Positions 53,452 to 63,900 of a stretch of DNA of 64,000 bases are shown here, one piece after another. This stretch comes from Azospirillaceae bacterium (GTDB lineage Bacteria; Pseudomonadota; Alphaproteobacteria; Azospirillales; Azospirillaceae): positions 1 through 64,000 of the forward strand of contig JAPWJW010000002.1 of NCBI GenBank assembly GCA_028283825.1, read 5' to 3'. The notes under the pieces were generated by a model. That model ran no database searches and was not told the DNA's origin. It saw nothing but the letters and a program-made list of their open reading frames with translations. Numbering within the stretch: position 1 is the stretch's first letter; each line of letters starts with the position of its first letter. Both the position numbers and the translations under genes were made by a program.

Positions 53452-54926
53452 CGGCTGATGGCCCATAGCGCGTCCAGATCCAGATGGCGTTCAGCGGCCT
53501 CCGCCAGCTCATCCAGCGCCGCGTCCACCGTGCCGTCATAGCTGTCCAGGGCGGAAGACGCCCCCCAGCGCGCCAGCCAGGCCGCCCGTTGGGCGTCGTG
53601 GCCGAACAGGCCATGGACATAGGTGCCGGCGATGCGGCCGTCCAGGCTGACGGCGCCCTCATCCCCGCCCCCGTCCAGATGCAGCAGGGGCCGTGCGCGA
53701 TCGGGGCCCTGGGTCACACCCAGATGCATCTCATATCCCGTCAGCGCGGCCCCGGTGCGCGTGTCCCGCCCGGTGACGGCGCGTAGGGTCTTGGCCGGCG
53801 CCAGCACCGTTTCCACGTCCAGGTAGCCCAGGCCGGCGGCCGTGCCCGGCGGCCCCTCGATCCCGTCCGGGTCGGCCACCGTGCGACCCAGCATCTGATA
53901 GCCGCCGCACAGGCCCAGCACCCAACCGCCGCGCCGCACATGGCCGGCCAAGTCGATATCCCAGCCCTGGGCGCGGAAGAAGGCCAAGTCGGCCAGGGTG
54001 GCCTTGGACCCCGGCAGGATGACGCCGTGGGCATCCCCCGGTAGGGGACGGCCAGGCGGCACCATTTCCACCGTCACGCCCGGTTCCAGGCGCAGGGGGT
54101 CCAGGTCGTCGAAATTGGCGATGCGCGACAGCATGGGCACGGCGATGCGCAACGCCCCGCCGCCTGCGGCCCGCGCCCACCGCGCCAGATCCATGCCGTC
54201 CTCGGCCGGCAGCCGGCTTGCCGCCTTCTGGTGCGGCAGCACACCGAAACAGGGCCAATGGGTGCGGGCTTCGATCTCCGTCACCCCCTTGTCGAACAGG
54301 CGGGCATCGCCGCGGAACTTGTTGATCAGGAAGCCCCGGATCTGGGCCCGATCCTCCGCATCCAGCACCTGGTGGGTGCCCACCAGGCTGGCGATCACGC
54401 CGCCCCGGTCGATGTCGCCGGCCAGCACCACCGGCACCCCGGCCGCCCGCGCGAAGCCCATGTTGGCGATGTCGCCGGCGCGCAGGTTGGTTTCCGCCGG
54501 GCTGCCCGCCCCCTCCACCACCACCAGGTCGCATTGGGCGCGCAGCCGGTCGAAGCTTTCCAGCACGGCGGGCAGCAATTCGCCCTTGCGCCGCTGATAG
54601 GCGGCGGCCTCCGCATTGCCCAGCACCCGGCCGCGCAGCACCAGTTGCGCGCCCACGTCGGTCTGCGGCTTCAGCAGCACGGGGTTCATGTCCACGGATG
54701 GCGCCACGCCGCAGGCCCGTGCCTGCAGCGCCTGGGCCCGTCCGATCTCCCCCCCATCCGGGGTCACGGCGGCGTTGTTGGACATGTTCTGCGGCTTGAA
54801 CGGGCGCACCGCCAGGCCGCGCCGGACATAGGCCCGCGCCAGCGCCGCCACGATCAGCGACTTGCCCACGTCCGAGCCTGTGCCCTGGATCATCAGGGCG
54901 CGGGCGGGCCTGTTGCCACCGTCCAT
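53448..54926 (-). CDS. cobQ: Cobyric acid synthase (glutamine-hydrolysing)
   Basis: Protein of 492 residues. The N-terminal dethiobiotin-synthase-like domain has the P-loop GTGSDVGKS followed by [20 protein letters not shown]; the C-terminal class I glutaminase has its Cys in [11 protein letters not shown] and a His in GTYVHGLFG. It amidates the b, d, e and g carboxyls of adenosylcobyrinic acid a,c-diamide. Its ATG overlaps the cobO stop (54926). Confidence 0.96.
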   Translation of the reverse strand: MDGGNRPARALMIQGTGSDVGKSLIVAALARAYVRRGLAVRPFKPQNMSNNAAVTPDGGEIGRAQALQARACGVAPSVDMNPVLLKPQTDVGAQLVLRGRVLGNAEAAAYQRRKGELLPAVLESFDRLRAQCDLVVVEGAGSPAETNLRAGDIANMGFARAAGVPVVLAGDIDRGGVIASLVGTHQVLDAEDRAQIRGFLINKFRGDARLFDKGVTEIEARTHWPCFGVLPHQKAASRLPAEDGMDLARWARAAGGGALRIAVPMLSRIANFDDLDPLRLEPGVTVEMVPPGRPLPGDAHGVILPGSKATLADLAFFRAQGWDIDLAGHVRRGGWVLGLCGGYQMLGRTVADPDGIEGPPGTAAGLGYLDVETVLAPAKTLRAVTGRDTRTGAALTGYEMHLGVTQGPDRARPLLHLDGGGDEGAVSLDGRIAGTYVHGLFGHDAQRAAWLARWGASSALDSYDGTVDAALDELAEAAERHLDLDALWAISR

Positions 54927-55558
54927 CAGAAGTCGATCCCGCGCTGCGCCTTGATACCGGCCTGGAAGGGGTGCTTCACCGCCTGGAACTCCGTCACCAG
55001 GTCGGCGGCCTCGATCAGTTCCGGCTTGGCGTTGCGCCCCGTCAGCAGGACGTGCAGGTCGGGCCGGCGGGCATTGACCCCGGCCAGCACCTCGGCCACG
55101 TCCAGATAACCGTAGCGCAGCACGATGTTGATCTCATCCAGCACCACCAGATGGTATTGCGGGTCGGCCATCATGGTGCGGGCCAGGTCCCAGGCGCGGG
55201 TCGCGGCGGCGACATCGCGGTCGCGGTCCTGGGTGTCCCAGGTGAAGCCCTCACCCATCACATGGTGGTCGATCAGGTCGGAAAAGCGCTTCAGCGCCGG
55301 CTGTTCCCCCGTCGCCCAGTTGCCCTTGACGAACTGGATGAAGCCGACGCGCAGGCCGTAGCCCGCCGTGCGGATCATCATGCCCAGCGCCGCCGTGGTC
55401 TTGCCCTTGCCGGGGCCGGTGTGGACCATCAGCAGGCCTTTCTCCCCCGTCGCCTGGGCCACGCGCGCGTCCTGCACCGCCTTGCGCTTCTGCATCTTCT
55501 CGCGATGGCGGGCGGCGTCATCATCAGGCGGCGGGGTCTCAGGTTCGACAGTCATCAC
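54926..55558 (-). CDS. cobO: Cob(I)yrinic acid a,c-diamide adenosyltransferase
   Basis: Protein of 210 residues of the CobA/CobO/BtuR family. The P-loop [15 protein letters not shown], the [12 protein letters not shown] segment and [16 protein letters not shown] are diagnostic. It transfers the 5'-deoxyadenosyl group from ATP to cob(I)alamin-type corrinoids. It lies between cobU and cobQ in one transcription unit; the N-terminal 35 residues are charged and probably flexible. Confidence 0.96.
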   Translation of the reverse strand: MMTVEPETPPPDDDAARHREKMQKRKAVQDARVAQATGEKGLLMVHTGPGKGKTTAALGMMIRTAGYGLRVGFIQFVKGNWATGEQPALKRFSDLIDHHVMGEGFTWDTQDRDRDVAAATRAWDLARTMMADPQYHLVVLDEINIVLRYGYLDVAEVLAGVNARRPDLHVLLTGRNAKPELIEAADLVTEFQAVKHPFQAGIKAQRGIDF

Positions 55559-55577
55559 GCGTTCTCCTCACCGTTCC

Positions 55578-56105
55578 TTATTTCACCTTCAGGGGCAGGC
55601 CCGCCACCGTCAGGAACACTTGGCCCGCATTGGCCGCCAGGCGCTGGTGCAGCCGGCCGGCATGGTCGCGGAAGGCGCGGGCCAGGGCGTTGTCCGGCAC
55701 GATGCCCAAACCCACCTCATTGCCCACCAGCACCACCGGGCCGGACCGGGCGGCCAACGCCGCCTCCAGCCCCGCCAGGGCGGCCGGCACATCGTTTTCA
55801 GCCAACATGACGTTGGTCAGCCACAGGGTCAGGCAATCGACCAGCACGGGGCCCGGCGGGGCGTCCGCGATGGCGCCGGCCAGATCCAACGGCGCCTCCA
55901 CCGTCGTCCAGCCGGGGGCGCGGTCGGCCTGGTGCTGGCGGATGCGGTCGCGCATCTCGTCGTCCCAGGCCTGGGCGGTGGCGATATAGGTCCAGGGCCC
56001 GGGCAGCGCCGTCACCAACCCTTCGGCGAAGCGGCTTTTGCCTGAGCGGGCGCCCCCCAGCACCAGGGTCACGCCCGGCACGGCGCCATGGCTATACGCC
56101 GTCAT
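55578..56105 (-). CDS. cobU: Adenosylcobinamide kinase / adenosylcobinamide-phosphate guanylyltransferase
   Basis: Protein of 175 residues with the P-loop LVLGGARSGKSRFAE, YIATAQAWDDEM and LVDCLTLWLTNV, all characteristic of CobU/CobP. It phosphorylates and then guanylylates adenosylcobinamide. First gene of the operon cobU-cobO-cobQ-bluB, 19 bases before cobO. No cobalamin riboswitch is visible in the 150 bases upstream. Partner genes for the final step (cobS/cobV, cobT) are not in the window. Confidence 0.95.
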   Translation of the reverse strand: MTAYSHGAVPGVTLVLGGARSGKSRFAEGLVTALPGPWTYIATAQAWDDEMRDRIRQHQADRAPGWTTVEAPLDLAGAIADAPPGPVLVDCLTLWLTNVMLAENDVPAALAGLEAALAARSGPVVLVGNEVGLGIVPDNALARAFRDHAGRLHQRLAANAGQVFLTVAGLPLKVK

Positions 56106-56255
56106 GGTTCATCTCCACCCGTCTGCCCCGTCATCGAATATCGCGTGATAGCGCCATTATCGGGTTCTCTCAGAATCATTTCCGGATGGCCGTACAAGAA
56201 ACCGCATGCCCGCCCATGGGATGCTCGACCCCAACCGGGATAAGGACCTGCCCCC

Positions 56256-57938
56256 ATGAGCCTGATCGACACGCGGCACGACCAGATTTTCCCCGTCCTG
56301 ACCGCCGCCCAGGTGGCGGTGGCCCGGCGCTTCGCCGAGGGACCGCCCCGCAGCTTCGCGGGCGGTGAGGAGATGGCCGCCATCGGCCAGGTGGGCGCCC
56401 CGTCCTTCCTGGTGCTGAGCGGCCAGGCGGTCATCTACCGCCGTGACGGCGCCGGCGCCAAGGGCACCGTCACCACCCACGGGCCCGGGGAGATCACCGG
56501 CGATGTCAGCCAGCTGGGCGGCCGCGGCGCCCTGGTGGAGGTGCGGGCCGGTGATGAAGGATGCGAGGCGGTGTGTTTCGACGCCGCCCACCTGCGTGCC
56601 CTGATCATCGGGTCGGCGGAGATCGGCGAGGCGGTGATGCGCGCCTTCATCCTGCGCCGCATGTCCCTGCTGGCCGACGGTGGTGCCGGATCGGTGCTGC
56701 TGGGCCGGCCCACCGATCCCGCCCTGGTGCGCATCGAGGGTTTCCTGACCCGCAACGGCCAGCCCTATTCCGTGCATGACCTGCACGACCCGGAAGCCGA
56801 GGGCCTGGTCCAGCGCCTGGGCCTGGCGACGGAGCACCTGCCCCTGGTGCTGTGCCCCGGGGGTGCGGTGCTGAAGGCGCCGTCGGACGTGGAATTGGCC
56901 GCCGGCCTGGGCCTGATGCCGGCCCTGGACCCGGCCGAACTGTTCGACGTCGCCATCGTCGGTGCCGGCCCCGCCGGCCTGGCCGCCGCGGTCTATGCCG
57001 CGTCGGAGGCGTTGAGCGTGCTGGTGCTGGACGGCCAGGGTTATGGCGGGCAGGCTGGCGCCTCGGCCCGTATCGAGAATTACCTGGGTTTCCCCACCGG
57101 CATTTCCGGCCACGCGCTGGCGGGCCGCGCCTTCAACCAGGCGCAGAAGTTCGGTGCCCGCATCGCCACCCCCCTGGCCGTGCGCACGGTGGATTGCAGC
57201 GGTCGGGACCAGCATCCGCCCAAGCCTTTCGTCCTGACCCTGACCGACGGCCGCACGGTTCGGGCCCGATCGGTGGTGATCGCCGCCGGCGCCCGCTACC
57301 GCCGGCTGGACGTGCCCGAACTGCCGACGTTCGAGGGTGCGGGTGTGGCCTACTGGGCCTCGCCGGTGGAGGCCAGGCTGTGCGCGGGTGAGGAGGTGGC
57401 GCTGGTGGGGGCGGGCAATTCCGCCGGCCAGGCCATCGTCTTCCTGGCGCCGCGCGTCCGCCACCTGCACGTCTTCGCCCGCGGTGCCGGGCTGGAGGCG
57501 ACCATGTCCCACTATTTGATCGACCGCATCAACGCCCTGCCCAATGTCACCCTGCACTTCCATACGGAGGTGACGACCCTGTCGGGCGACGCCGGCAGCG
57601 GCCTGCAAGGCATGGAAACCCGCGACCGTTCGACCGGGGAGACCAAATCCTGGGACATGCGCCACCTGTTCCTGCTGATCGGCGCCGACCCCAACACCGG
57701 TTGGCTGGACGGCTGTCCGGTGGCGCTGGACGCGCACGGATACGTGCGGACGGGGGAGGCGTGGGACTCCCCGACCTGGACGGCGCTGGGCCGCGCGCCC
57801 TTGACGCTGGAGACCAGCGTGCCCGGCATCTTCGCCATCGGCGACATCCGTGCCGGCTCCGCCAAGCGCGTGGCCGCCGCCGTGGGCGACGGCGCCCAGG
57901 TGGTGGCATCCCTGCACCGCGTGCTGGCACCCACCTGA
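56256..57938 (+). CDS. Cyclic-nucleotide-binding-domain / thioredoxin-reductase-like FAD oxidoreductase
   Basis: Protein of 560 residues (AAGGA before ATG 56256). Residues about 1-125 resemble a cNMP-binding beta-roll (FLVLSGQAVIYRRD, GPGEITGDVSQLGGRGALVE). After a linker comes a thioredoxin-reductase-like half with FAD motif VGAGPAGLAAAVYAASE near 233-249 and NADPH motif LVGAGNSAGQA near 384. Where thioredoxin reductases have CxxC (YCATCDG) this one reads YWASPVE, so it cannot use that disulfide. The C-terminal GDIRAGSAKRVAAAVGDGAQ FAD tail is intact. A UBP zinc-finger protein follows 15 bases later, and they likely act together. The physiological role is unknown. Confidence 0.87.
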   Translation: MSLIDTRHDQIFPVLTAAQVAVARRFAEGPPRSFAGGEEMAAIGQVGAPSFLVLSGQAVIYRRDGAGAKGTVTTHGPGEITGDVSQLGGRGALVEVRAGDEGCEAVCFDAAHLRALIIGSAEIGEAVMRAFILRRMSLLADGGAGSVLLGRPTDPALVRIEGFLTRNGQPYSVHDLHDPEAEGLVQRLGLATEHLPLVLCPGGAVLKAPSDVELAAGLGLMPALDPAELFDVAIVGAGPAGLAAAVYAASEALSVLVLDGQGYGGQAGASARIENYLGFPTGISGHALAGRAFNQAQKFGARIATPLAVRTVDCSGRDQHPPKPFVLTLTDGRTVRARSVVIAAGARYRRLDVPELPTFEGAGVAYWASPVEARLCAGEEVALVGAGNSAGQAIVFLAPRVRHLHVFARGAGLEATMSHYLIDRINALPNVTLHFHTEVTTLSGDAGSGLQGMETRDRSTGETKSWDMRHLFLLIGADPNTGWLDGCPVALDAHGYVRTGEAWDSPTWTALGRAPLTLETSVPGIFAIGDIRAGSAKRVAAAVGDGAQVVASLHRVLAPT

Positions 57939-57953
57939 AGAGGACCGTTCCCC

Positions 57954-58271
57954 ATGGACAATGCCTGCCGCCATCTTTCCTCCGTCCTCACCGTGACGCC
58001 CAGCGCGCGGGGCTGTGAGGAATGCCTGAAGATCGGGTCCGAGTGGGTGCATTTGCGCCTGTGCCGAACCTGCGGCCATGTCGGATGCTGTGATGAATCC
58101 CCGCACCGCCATGCCACCCGCCATTTCCACGCCACCCGGCACCCGATCATGGAAGGGTACGACCCGCCCGAGGGCTGGGGCTGGTGTTATGTCGACGAGA
58201 TCATGGTCGATCTGCCCGACACCACGCCCCAGGACGGGCCCATCCCCAGCTTTATCGACTCCGCCTTTTAG
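57954..58271 (+). CDS. UBP-type zinc-finger protein
   Basis: Protein of 105 residues. The ordered Cys/His set CEECLKIG, HLRLCRTCGHVGCCD and RHATRHFHATRHP is the ZnF-UBP fold, which in eukaryotes binds the free C-terminus of ubiquitin. Bacterial versions are small and sit next to thioredoxin-reductase-like genes as here. Its target in bacteria is unknown. Its TAG stop overlaps the btuB stop of the opposite strand. Confidence 0.9.
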   Translation: MDNACRHLSSVLTVTPSARGCEECLKIGSEWVHLRLCRTCGHVGCCDESPHRHATRHFHATRHPIMEGYDPPEGWGWCYVDEIMVDLPDTTPQDGPIPSFIDSAF

Positions 58272-60125
58272 AACTTGGCGCTCAAGCCCCCGTAGTAGGA
58301 GCGGCCGGGCGTGTTGTAGCCCAGCACCTCCTGGTACCGGCGGTCGGTCAGGTTCTCCACCCGGCCGAACAGGGTCAGGCCCCACCACGGCAAATCCTGG
58401 CTGGCGCGCAGGCCCAGCACGGCGTAGCCCCGCGTCTGGGCGGTGCTGTAGCTGCTGTCCAGCTGGTCGGCCACGGCGCGCACATCGGCACCCACCTTGG
58501 TGCCGGCCGCCCAAATCCACATCCGCCGAGACGTTGGCGGTGTGGCGCGGCCGGCGGGGCAGGACCAGGCCGGTCGTCTCATCCCGGCTGTCCAGGTAGG
58601 TGTAGCTGGCGGCCAGGGTCAGCGCCGCCACCGGCTTCACCGTCACCGCCAGTTCCGCCCCCTGCGTCATCGCCTTGGCCACGTTGGCGTAGGCGTCGGT
58701 GAAGGCGATCAGGTTGCGGAAATCGTTGTGGAACAGATCGCCGTCCACCACCAGCCGGCCACCCAGCACCGTGAGGGTGGCGCCGATATCCGCGCCCTCG
58801 CTGGTTTCCACCTTCAGTGACCGGTTGCCGTAATAGGGATCCAGCAGCTGGAACAGGCTGGGCGCCTTGGCCCCGGTGCCAAAGCTGGCGCGCAGGCGCA
58901 GGGCCTCATTCGCCACCCACGACGCCGCCAGGCGATAGGTGCCGTGGCTGCCGAACAGGGTGTTGCCGTCCACCCGGCCACCGGCCGTCAGGTACACACC
59001 CCCGCCCACGTCGGCCTGGTATTGCACGAAACCGCCGTCGGTGCGCATGGAACTGGCGGGACCGGCGCTGGTGAAATCACCCACCGTGGTGCTGGTGGCC
59101 ACATCCTCCGTCTTCGTGCCGGCCCCGAAGGTCAGGGTGTCGTCCCGGCGCAGACCCAGGCTGGACTGGTAGTCCAGCGCCCAGCGGCCGCCATCGTAGG
59201 AGGAATAGCGGTAATAGCCGTCGGGCTCATCATAGCCGCGCCAGGTGCGCGCCCCGCTGAGCGCCAGGGTCTGGGTCCAGCGCAGGCTGGGGATGGTGTA
59301 GTCGACCGCCACGCGCCCGTGCAGGTCGCGCCGTTGCAGGGTGGCGGGCGACGGGTCGTAGGCGCCGTTGAGGTAGCTCCACCCGCCCGTGGCCTCGATG
59401 GCCAGGTCATCGCTGAGCTGGGCGCGGACGTGGCCGTCCAGGGTGCGGCCCAGGGTGGCGTCGTCGCCGGTGGACGTGGCTTGCCGGGGAAAGCCGTCGC
59501 TGCGGATTTCCGAGGCGTTCAGCGCCCCTTCCACATTGGTGCCGCCATAGGCCACGCCGGCCTGGGCCCGCTGGGTGCCATAGCTGCCACCCTCCACCAG
59601 CGCCGTGCCGCTGAGGCCCGGCTGGGGCCGCTGGGTGGTGATGGAGATGACGCCGCTCATGGCGTCGTTGCCGTAGAGCGCGCTCTGCGGCCCGCGCAGC
59701 ACCTCGATCCGTTCGATACCGGTGGTGGTCAGGCCGGCGAAGTCGAAGGAATTGTCGGTGCTGGCGGGGTCGTTCACCTCCACCCCGTCGACCAGCACCT
59801 TGACCTCGCCCGGGTCGCCGCCGCGCAGGCGCACCAGGGATGTGGCACCAAAGCCGCCGGCGCGGCTGATGGCAACGCCGGGCACCCGGGCCAGGGCGTC
59901 CAGCACCTGCACCGTTTGCAGGCGTTCCAGGGTGGGCTGGTCGATCACCGTGACGCTGCTGCCCACGGCGTAGGCCGGGGTAGGCGTGCGGGTGGCGGAG
60001 ACGACGACGTCGTTCAGGCCATCGGTGCCATCATCATCATCGGCGAAGGCGACGGCCGGCAGCATGAAAATGGCGATCCCCGCCAACAGCGCGGGCCAGA
60101 GTGGGACTGGAAATGGGCTTGGCAT
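58268..60125 (-). pseudogene. btuB: Vitamin B12 TonB-dependent receptor BtuB (frameshifted near C-terminus)
   Basis: From ATG 60125 there is a signal peptide (MPSPFPVPLWPALLAGIAIF, cleavage after VAFA), a TonB box (NDVVVSATRTP) and a plug with VLRGPQSALYGNDAMSGVI. The barrel is open to about 58510, where an extra G (GGCGGCC, 58506-58509) shifts the frame just after VSADVDLG. In the next frame the protein continues as AGTKVGADVRAVADQ and ends correctly at 58268 with the outer-membrane C-terminus YYGGLSAKF. Total about 618 residues, normal for BtuB. The cobalamin riboswitch in its leader supports B12 transport. The missing frame covers only the last strands, so a real lesion would block assembly. 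Confidence 0.9.
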
Positions 60126-60311
60126 GGTTCGGGTCCCCCGTTTGCCAAATGCGGACGAATCGGGGACCAAGGCGCGGACGCGCACGGAATACAGGATCGT
60201 GGAAAGGGGATCACCCGTTCGACGCGCCGGCACCGCTCACCCGAAGCGCCGGCGCAAGACGGTAGGAACCGTTCCGCCAGGACACCCCGCCCAACGGCTG
60301 CGCGACGCATT
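60126..60311. other. btuB leader between riboswitch and start codon
   Basis: About 185 bases of 5' untranslated region between the B12 box and ATG 60125. It probably holds the expression platform. No separate gene is seen. Confidence 0.45.
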
Positions 60312-60500
60312 CCCGGTGGCAGGTCTCCTGGCTTACGGGTCACAGCACCAGCCCGGCCTTCCCAGTTTCCCAGTGGCCATGAGCGGGCGGGCGCTCACCG
60401 TTTACAGTTGCGGGGACAGCCGTGGAGTCAAACCCGTGAGGGTCCTCACCACGTTCCCTTTTCATCCGCGCGAACGCGGAACCATCGGTGCCTCAAGCCA
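60312..60500 (-). promoter_or_regulatory. Cobalamin riboswitch
   Basis: On the minus strand the B12 box GCCAGGAGACCTGCC is at 60318-60332, preceded by the conserved CTGTGACCCGTAA segment. Further upstream are GATGAAAAGGGAACGTGGTG and a run of paired GC-rich arms, the usual order of the cobalamin aptamer. It lies about 190 bases before btuB and on the same strand, so adenosylcobalamin should lower btuB expression. The 5' limit is approximate. Confidence 0.9.
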
Positions 60501-60986
60501 TAAGACAAAGCCCGGCGGGGCGCAATACCCGCGACAGGACCCGGCGGATCGGCGCAGGGCTGCAACCTTTCGGCCGAAAACCCCATTGCCGGACGGCGAA
60601 TGAAAACGGACCGTTTCGGAATAGGGCATTCCCGCTGGATTCGGCGGCGGTGCGATGCCCATCGGGCCAACCATCGCCGCCTGGGAGGACGGCGCCTTTC
60701 AACAGTCGATGGCGAAGATGCCCAACCATTAGGCAAGATCAACCGTTCCGACCCGAAATACCGCATCACCGCCATTCCTGGATGCAGTGACCAAAGACAC
60801 AACTTTGCAAGCGGGCGGCGTAAAGCCGCAACATCCCTAAATTCGAACCGTTGCGTATCGAAGTAGGTTCCCCTTCTTACACAAGCGGGTTAATTATGCC
60901 GGGCTGTGCCGGGCGGGGGCGACCCCGGTGTATCTGCGCATAGTGCTGCCATCAATATAGCATCGCCTTGCCGGAGCCACCGCCCC
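60501..60986. other. Intergenic, divergent promoters of btuB and the second RND pump
   Basis: About 490 bases without a supported gene; short open frames here are not protein-like. It must hold the promoter of the riboswitch transcript and that of the RND gene. Nothing more specific can be named. Confidence 0.45.
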
Positions 60987-63900
60987 ATGTGGATCGTCGC
61001 CTACGCCCTGAGGCGCCCGTACAGTTTCGCCGTGCTGGCCGGCCTGATCACGCTGTTGGGCGTGATGAGCCTGCTGCGCATGCCCACCGACATCTTCCCG
61101 GAGGTGGAAATCCCCACCGTGACGGTGGTGTGGAGCTATTCGGGCCTGGACGCGCAGGAGATGACCGGCAAGATCACCGCCTTCGGTGAACTGGCCATCA
61201 TCAACACCGCCGACAACGTGGCGGAGGTGGAGTCCGAGACGTCGAACGGTGTGGGCATCATCCGCACCACCTTCCAGCCGGGCGTGAACATCGACCTGGC
61301 CATCTCGCAGATTTCCGCCATCTGCCAGACGATCCTGAAGCGCATGCCCACGGGCACGCAGCCCCCCCTGATCGTGCAGTACAGCCGGTCCAGCGTGCCC
61401 ATCCTGCAGCTGGCGCTGTCGTCCGACACCATGTCCGAGGCGCAGCTGTACGATTACGGCCGCATCACCATCCGTTCGCAGATCAGCGACATCCCCGGCC
61501 TGCGCCTGCCCCTGCCCTATGGCGGCAACGCGCGCCAGATCATGGTCGACATCGACCCCGACAAGCTGCGCGCCTATGGCCTGACGCCGAACGATGTCAA
61601 CAAGGCCATCACCGCCCAGAACCTGAACCTGCCCTCGGGCACGGCCAAGATCGGCGACATCGAATACCAGGTGGGCCTGAACAGCAGCCCCATCGCGGTG
61701 GAAACGTTCAACAGCATCCCGCTGCGCGACGTCAGCGGCCGCACCATCTTCATGCGCGACGTGGCCCACGTGCGCGACGGTGCCGCCGTGCAGACCAACG
61801 TGGTGCACGCCGACGGCCAGCCCGCCGTGCTGCTGACCATCATGAAGCTGGGCGGCGCCAGCACCCTGGCGGTGGTGGACGAGGTCATGCGCCGCCTGCC
61901 GGAGATCCGCAAGGCGGCCCCCGGCGGCATGCGCATCGAGCCGCTGTTCGACCAGACCACCTTCATCAAGCACGCGATGGAAAGCATCCAGCATGAGGGC
62001 CTGATCGTCGGCGCGCTGGTCGCCATCCTGATCCTGCTGTTCCTGGGCGGCTGGCGCAGCACGGCCATCGTGCTGACCTCCATCCCGCTGTCCATCCTGA
62101 CCGCCGTGACCGTGCTGTCGCTGGCCGGCCACACCCTGAACGTCATGACCCTGGGCGGCCTGGCCCTGGCCATCGGCATCCTGGTGGACGACGGCACCGT
62201 GGCCATCGAGAACATCCACCGCCACATCGGCATGGGCAAGCCGCTGCGCCAAGCCATCCTGGAGGGCTCCGACGAGGTCGCCTTCCCGGCCCTGGTCTCC
62301 ACCCTGTGCATCTGCATCGTGTTCGTGCCCATCTTCTTCCTGCACGGCATCGCCAAGTACCTGTTCTCGCCGCTGGCCTTGGCCGTCATCTCCTCCATGC
62401 TGATGAGCTACGTGCTGTCGCGGACGCTGGTGCCCGCCATGGCCGCCTGGCTGCTGCCGGCGGAACTGCGCGGCCATGGCCATGGCGACGATGACCTGCC
62501 CCATGGCCATGCCGCCCCCAAGCGCGGCATCGGCGGCGCCTGGTCGCGGTTCCATGCCGGGTTCGAGCGCGCGTTCGAGCGGCTGCGCCAGCGTTACCTG
62601 CGCATCCTGGGCGGCGGCCTGGCCCGGCCGTGGCGGGTGATGGCGGTGGCCCTGCTGCTGCTGATCGGCGCCGGCCTGACCATCCCCTTCGTCGGCATGA
62701 ACTTCTTCCCCGAGGTGGACGCCGGCCAGTTCCGCCTGCACGTCCGCACCCCCGCCGGCACCCGCCTGGAAGAGGCGTCGCGCCAGTTCGGCGCCATCGA
62801 GCGCGCCATCCGCCAGATCATCCCGGCGGACGAACTGAGCCTGGTGATCGACAACATCGGCCTGCCCGATCCGGTCAACCTGGGCCTGACCGACAGCGTC
62901 ACCGTCAGTTCCGCCGACGGCGAAATCCTGGGCGCCCTGACCGAGAAGCGGTCCAAGCCCACCCAGGAATATGTGAACGCCATCCGGGCCAAGATCGCGA
63001 AGGACTTCCCCAACGTCGACATCTTCCAGAAGCCCGGCGACATCACCAGCCAGATCCTGAACGGCGCCGTGCCGACGCCCATCGACATCCGCATCATCGG
63101 CACGGCCCGCGGGCCCAACGCCATCATCGCCGATGATCTGCGCCAGCGGTTGAAGAGCATCCCCGGCCTGGTCGACGTGACCCTGCGCCAGATCACCGCC
63201 ACCCCCGCCTACCGCATCGAGGTGGACCGGGCGCGCGCCGCCGAGCTGGGCCTGACCCAGAGCGACATCGCGCAGGAGGTTCTGGTGTCGCTGGCGTCCA
63301 GTTCCGTGGTCAACCCCAACTACTGGATGGATACCAGCTCGCTGATCATCTACCCGGTGGTGGTGCAGTCGCCGCAGCGCATGCTGTCCTCGGCCGAGGA
63401 CCTGATGAACACCCCCATCCATTCCACCCGCGTCACCGACCCGGTGCTGCTGCGCAACGTGGCGACCCTGGTGCCGACCAAGGTGGCGGCCGATATCAGC
63501 CGTACCTCATTCTCGCCGCGCTATGACGTCATCGCCAACGTGTCGGGCCGCGATCTGGGTTCGGTCGCGCGCGACATCAGCGCCGCCGTGGCCGAGGTCC
63601 GGCCGCAGCTGAAGCCCGGCAACCGCATCGAGATCGGCGGCCAGATCAAGACCATGCAGGGCGCCTACGCCGACATCGCCACCGGCATGGCCCTGGCCGT
63701 GGTCTTCGTCTACATGCTGATGGTGATCAACTTCCAGTCCTGGCTGGATCCGCTGATCGTGCTGGGCGCCACGCCGGCGGCCATCCTGGGCGGTGCGGTC
63801 ATGCTGCTGCTGACCGGCACCACCTTCAGCGAGCCGGCCCTGATGGGCATGATCATGGTCATCGGTGTCGCCACTGCCAACAGCGTGCTGATGGTGTCCT

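Noticed and set aside
56157-58260. Continuation of the btuB frame beyond its frameshift, giving an apparent 1,358-residue protein
   Set aside because: After about 58510 this frame runs antisense to the TrxR-like and zinc-finger genes, while the true BtuB C-terminus is in the next frame.
60894-63422. 842-codon minus-strand open frame over the second RND gene
   Set aside because: Antisense shadow; the plus strand has all RND motifs.
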